Source of the DNA: Pseudozyma flocculosa PF-1
Taxonomy: Eukaryota > Basidiomycota > Ustilaginomycetes > Ustilaginales > Ustilaginaceae
Assembly: GCF_000417875.1 (NCBI RefSeq)
Contig: NW_006920893.1
Span: 223,955 to 287,954, forward strand
Length of the DNA: 64,000 bases
Direction of reading: 5' to 3'
Within the stretch, counting starts at the first letter, position 1; the number at the start of each line of letters is the position of its first letter. The notes under the pieces are model-generated. The model worked only from the letters and a program-made list of their open reading frames with translations, ran no database searches and had not been told where the DNA came from. The position numbers and the translations under genes are program-made. Positions 60,901-64,000 of the stretch are shown here, one piece after another.

Positions 60901-61872
60901 GCCCGCCATGCGGAAGAAGGTACTCCGTCCACCGTACCGGCCCAGCTGCTTTGCTCGCTTCCAGAGCACAATGGTACATCCGCGGCCAAGAAAAAGGTAG
61001 CGCCGACCGACGAGGAGCGAGACACGTAGGCATAGATTAAGATTCGAGGATGCAGGAACCTAGCCTGTTGTTGTTCTCGGGCGTCCTTGCTTGCTTCTTC
61101 CTGGGGCCCGATGCCGTCGCCAAACAGGTACTGTACAAAAGACAGCACGTCTCGCCCACCAGGAGACGACTCGACTAGAGCGGAGGGCGCGACGCCTCCT
61201 ACAGGTAGTCAGATGTCTGCCCAAGCAGGTCGTGGTCAAGGGAATCAGTCGTGGGATGACCGGGGCGCAAGCTTGCTCGCTTGCTGTGCGCCATACCGGT
61301 AGCTCCGTCGCTTAAGCCTTTCGCCTGGCTTCGAGGGAAAGAGAGGGAGAGATCACCGAATGGGATGCCTTGGTTGCATGTGTGCTGGACGGCGCGCGGT
61401 CTCCATAGATCCTCCAGACTGCGGCTCTCTCAGCTTCGATCCCGCCTCGATGACCGACCGTCAGCGTGTGGCATTAACGGCACGCTCGGGGAATTCGGCG
61501 CCCGGCATCCCTCGCCTGCCGCAGTGAACCCGGTCCGTATCTCGCCTCGCCTTACCTCGATTTCGCATCGACCGTGATGCGCTCGTCCACCTTCCTCGTG
61601 CTCCACAAAGGCACACCCGATCTCGATCGAGGCCTCGCAGAGAAACATGGGGTCTTTACGGAGCCTCGCTCCTTTTGTTGATTGCCGCAGTGACGGTGGT
61701 CGCAACGTGTAGTAGTGTAGAGACGGACATGTGCGATGGACTGCCGTGGTGGCGAGCACGATCGCGACGAGATGGCAAGGAACTCGACGTCGTCTGAACG
61801 GCCCGGACAGCTCTCCCCACCTCATCTCGCGCAACCGGTCGTGCCCGCGGCCCATCCTGCGGCGGCCGGCCC
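57975..61872. other. Long region without recognised gene
   Basis: About 3.9 kb between the P450 start (-) and the exportin-T 3' end (-). It contains a GTGGT run (58331-58348), (GCTT)n at 58724-58749, and a CCTTGCG tandem at 59247-59268. Open frames up to 234 codons occur on both strands but are compositionally biased and lack domains. I looked for tRNA folds (for example near 60280) and found none complete. A transcript of low coding potential cannot be excluded. Confidence 0.4.
58724..58749. repeat. (GCTT)n microsatellite
   Basis: Six perfect GCTT units in intergenic DNA; shorter AAGC runs (58605-58616, 58820-58828) lie nearby in the reverse orientation. Confidence 0.9.
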
Positions 61873-64000
61873 CTATGCGCCGCCCCGGGACTGGAGGATA
61901 AACTGCTGCAGGTACGCCTTGAACTGCTTGGCCTCGAGCGTCTTGAGCTTGGCCACAAAGTCCTGTGCCAGCTCAGCGGGGCAGTTGATGCCGGGGAAGT
62001 AGACGGTGACGAGGTAGGTGACCAGCTCCTCGCCGCGCTTCAGGTAGATGGTCTTCATCAGCAGCGCAATCTCGCCCAGCACAATCTGCGACTGGGCGTC
62101 GCGCAGGTCGAACGTGTCCTTGGCCGGCGCCTCAAAGACGAGGCCGACGAGCGTCTCGTAAATGAAGCGCTCAAAGCCTGGCAGCGGCTTGCTCGGCGTC
62201 GCCGATGCGCCGGCCGCCGTGGCGCCCGATGACGACGACGACGACTTGGCCGAGCCCGCCGAATTGGTGCCGTTGGCGGCGGCGGCGGCGGTGCCGGCGG
62301 CAGTGGCGTCCTCGCCCTCCTTGCCGCCCCAGGTGGCGACGAGCCGGTGCAGGATGGAAAAGGCGGTGCGCTGGCACGACGGGTCCGACGCCGTCGAGTA
62401 GTATACGATGCTCTGCAGCAGCGTCTCGAGCTGGCCGCGGTTCTTCTCCGAGACAAAGACGCCGTCCATGCCCGAGCCGACCATCGCCGAGAGGAAGTTG
62501 ATGTAGGCGCGCTGCAGCTCGGCCTTGCGCACGGCGTCGTCGGTGCCGGCAATGTCCTGGTTGAGGAAGTAGAAGATGCGCTCGACGAGCATGAGAAAGA
62601 GCTGGTCGATGATCGGCCGTACGCTCTCCTTGTACTTGTTGACCACCAGCCCGAGGAAGTTGATAAAGTCGATCAGCTCCTCGGCGCTGACCTGTCCCAG
62701 CAGCGCGTCAATCAGCCCGGGGATGTAGGGCAGCACCGCCTTGCCGCACGTCGAGACGATGCGCGCGAAGGCGCCGCGCGCCGCCTCGCGGATCACGGCA
62801 AACTGGTTGAGCGCCGTCAGGCTGACGAGGATCTGCTCCGTGACCGCCTTGAACACCTCGACCCACCGCGGCTCGGGCTGCGTGCTCTGCGGGTGGACGT
62901 CCGGGAAGCCCTTGGCCAGGCTGCTGAGCGCCAGCATCAGGTGGTGGACCTGCAGCACCAGCCGCAGGTCGCTGCCGTCGCGCTGGAAGCCCTGCACCGC
63001 CTGCTGCAGCTGCTCGATGAGCGGCTGCGCAATCGCCCGCGACAGCATGACCTGGTCGTCGGGCGACGCATGCAGCAGCGACACCAGCACGCCGCTCGTC
63101 TCAAACAGGTAGAGCTGGCTGTCAAAGAAGCCAGCGGGCGCCGTCGCCTTCTGCAGCGGGTCCTCGTCCGGTCCCACGTCTGGCAGCTCGGCGCGCACCG
63201 CCAGCACGTCCTGCATCCCCTCGAGCAGGCGCGGCACGATGTCGAGCGGCAAGGCGCCGACGGTCCGCAGGTCACGGATGAAGCGGTAGAAGAGGTAGTT
63301 GGCGCGCTTGCGCACGCCCTGCCGCTCGTGGTGGATGCCGCGCCAGTCGAGGAAGGCGGGCAGCGCCTCCGAGACCGAGGCGCTGCGAGCGGCGAAAAAG
63401 TTCGAGTAGCGGATGAGGCACTCGAAGAACTGCAGCTGGACCGCTGGGTGCGGGTAGGCCGATACGTTGGACTGCACCAGCTTCTGCACCATCTCTCCCA
63501 GCGTGCTCAGCGGCAGCGTGGCGAGAACATCGTTGGAGATCTTGAGGTTGCGCCCCTTGGCCGTCTCGCCCTCGGGCAGCTGGACAAACGTCGCCGGCGA
63601 CAGGCCGACCTTGGGCGCCGCCGTGGCCGTGGTGAGGAGGTCGCCGTAAAAGTGGATGACAAACAGGGCCAGCTCGACCTGCTGCCAGCGCAGCCGCTGC
63701 GTCGCGGTGCCGGCGGCGCTCGCCTCGAACGAGGCAAACGTCGACAGCACCAGCTGCAGCAGCGTGTTGGAGAAGAGGCCCTCGTCGATGGCGGCGATGG
63801 CGCCGATGATGGTCTGCAGGTTCTTGCGCAGCTCGATGAACTTGATGTCCACCTCGTCCTCTTCCTCGTCGTCGTCGTCGGCGGCGCCGAAGCTGGCGCC
63901 GTTCCACTCGGCCTCCTCGTCAAACTGCATCTTCTGGAGCACGACCCGGATCAGGTTCGAGAGGAATTCGCCGCGCACCGGCGCCAGCGCGGCACCCCGC
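61873..64000 (-). CDS. LOS1: Exportin-T (tRNA export factor), C-terminal part
   Basis: The frame is open from the right edge of the window to the stop at 61873, about 709 codons, so the N-terminal importin-beta-like part is missing. Readable XPOT/Los1 features are HEAT-repeat helices throughout: FLSNLIRVVLQKMQFDEEAEW with an acidic loop and FIELRKNLQTIIGAIAAID, then YPHPAVQLQFFECLIRYSNFF, RKRANYLFYRFIRDLR, LYLFETSGVLVSLLHASPDDQ, AARGAFARIVSTCGKAVLPYIP and QRAYINFLSAMVGSGMDGVF. The end is LETLLQSIVYYSTASDPSCQRTAF and AKLKTLEAKQFKAYLQQFILQS. The protein carries mature tRNAs out of the nucleus with Ran-GTP. An Ala/Ser-rich insert (near the codons at 62205-62330) is not usual in the family. No intron is seen in this part. 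Confidence 0.93.
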   Translation of the reverse strand, partial: RGAALAPVRGEFLSNLIRVVLQKMQFDEEAEWNGASFGAADDDDEEEDEVDIKFIELRKNLQTIIGAIAAIDEGLFSNTLLQLVLSTFASFEASAAGTATQRLRWQQVELALFVIHFYGDLLTTATAAPKVGLSPATFVQLPEGETAKGRNLKISNDVLATLPLSTLGEMVQKLVQSNVSAYPHPAVQLQFFECLIRYSNFFAARSASVSEALPAFLDWRGIHHERQGVRKRANYLFYRFIRDLRTVGALPLDIVPRLLEGMQDVLAVRAELPDVGPDEDPLQKATAPAGFFDSQLYLFETSGVLVSLLHASPDDQVMLSRAIAQPLIEQLQQAVQGFQRDGSDLRLVLQVHHLMLALSSLAKGFPDVHPQSTQPEPRWVEVFKAVTEQILVSLTALNQFAVIREAARGAFARIVSTCGKAVLPYIPGLIDALLGQVSAEELIDFINFLGLVVNKYKESVRPIIDQLFLMLVERIFYFLNQDIAGTDDAVRKAELQRAYINFLSAMVGSGMDGVFVSEKNRGQLETLLQSIVYYSTASDPSCQRTAFSILHRLVATWGGKEGEDATAAGTAAAAANGTNSAGSAKSSSSSSGATAAGASATPSKPLPGFERFIYETLVGLVFEAPAKDTFDLRDAQSQIVLGEIALLMKTIYLKRGEELVTYLVTVYFPGINCPAELAQDFVAKLKTLEAKQFKAYLQQFILQSRGGA

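Overview
The window is nuclear DNA from a GC-rich filamentous or yeast-like fungus, most likely a basidiomycete of the Ustilaginomycotina (smut and pseudozyma group). The reasons are strongly C/G-ending codons, many short introns with GTGAGT/GTACGT donors and CAG acceptors, a secreted lipase of the Candida (Pseudozyma) antarctica lipase B type, and fungal-only families such as DUF3405. I cannot name the species from this sequence. Two runs of N (33617-34178 and 47461-48394) are assembly gaps, and both fall inside genes. Exon boundaries were worked out by hand from splice consensus, reading phase and protein-family continuity.

Layout. 1-13 kb: 5' part of gamma-glutamyltransferase (-), a small mitochondrial-type membrane protein (+), a PHAF1/UPF0183 trafficking protein (-), APC11 (+), GPI11/PIG-F (-), an unknown repeat and zinc-motif protein (+), and an ORMDL sphingolipid regulator (-). 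13-24 kb: TSR1 (+), an intron-containing tRNA-Met (+), a small secreted protein (-) divergent from a DUF3405 gene (+), and an unknown low-complexity protein (+). 24-39 kb: mitochondrial malic enzyme (-), an orphan first exon with a TATA box (-), a TPR protein (+), a second tRNA-Met (-), an MFS transporter broken by a gap (+), and a soluble fumarate reductase fused to cytochrome b5 (+). 39-42 kb: an island of lower GC with a roughly 420-bp foldback hairpin element, followed by a start-less, frameshifted gene remnant. 42-53 kb: a CalB-like lipase (-), a DUF202 membrane protein (+), a PHD-finger chromatin protein (-, gapped) and a SAP30-like Sin3/HDAC subunit (-). 53-64 kb: two cytochrome P450 genes tail to tail, about 3.7 kb without a recognisable gene, and exportin-T (LOS1/XPOT) running off the right end.

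Most of the window is ordinary housekeeping content: ribosome assembly, tRNA export, cell-cycle ubiquitination, GPI and sphingolipid metabolism, redox metabolism and chromatin. I see no gene cluster forming one pathway. The unusual items are the foldback element with the damaged gene beside it, a P450 lacking the usual I-helix acid/threonine pair, an ORMDL protein with a long tail carrying an AGC-kinase consensus, and several uncharacterised lineage-type proteins.
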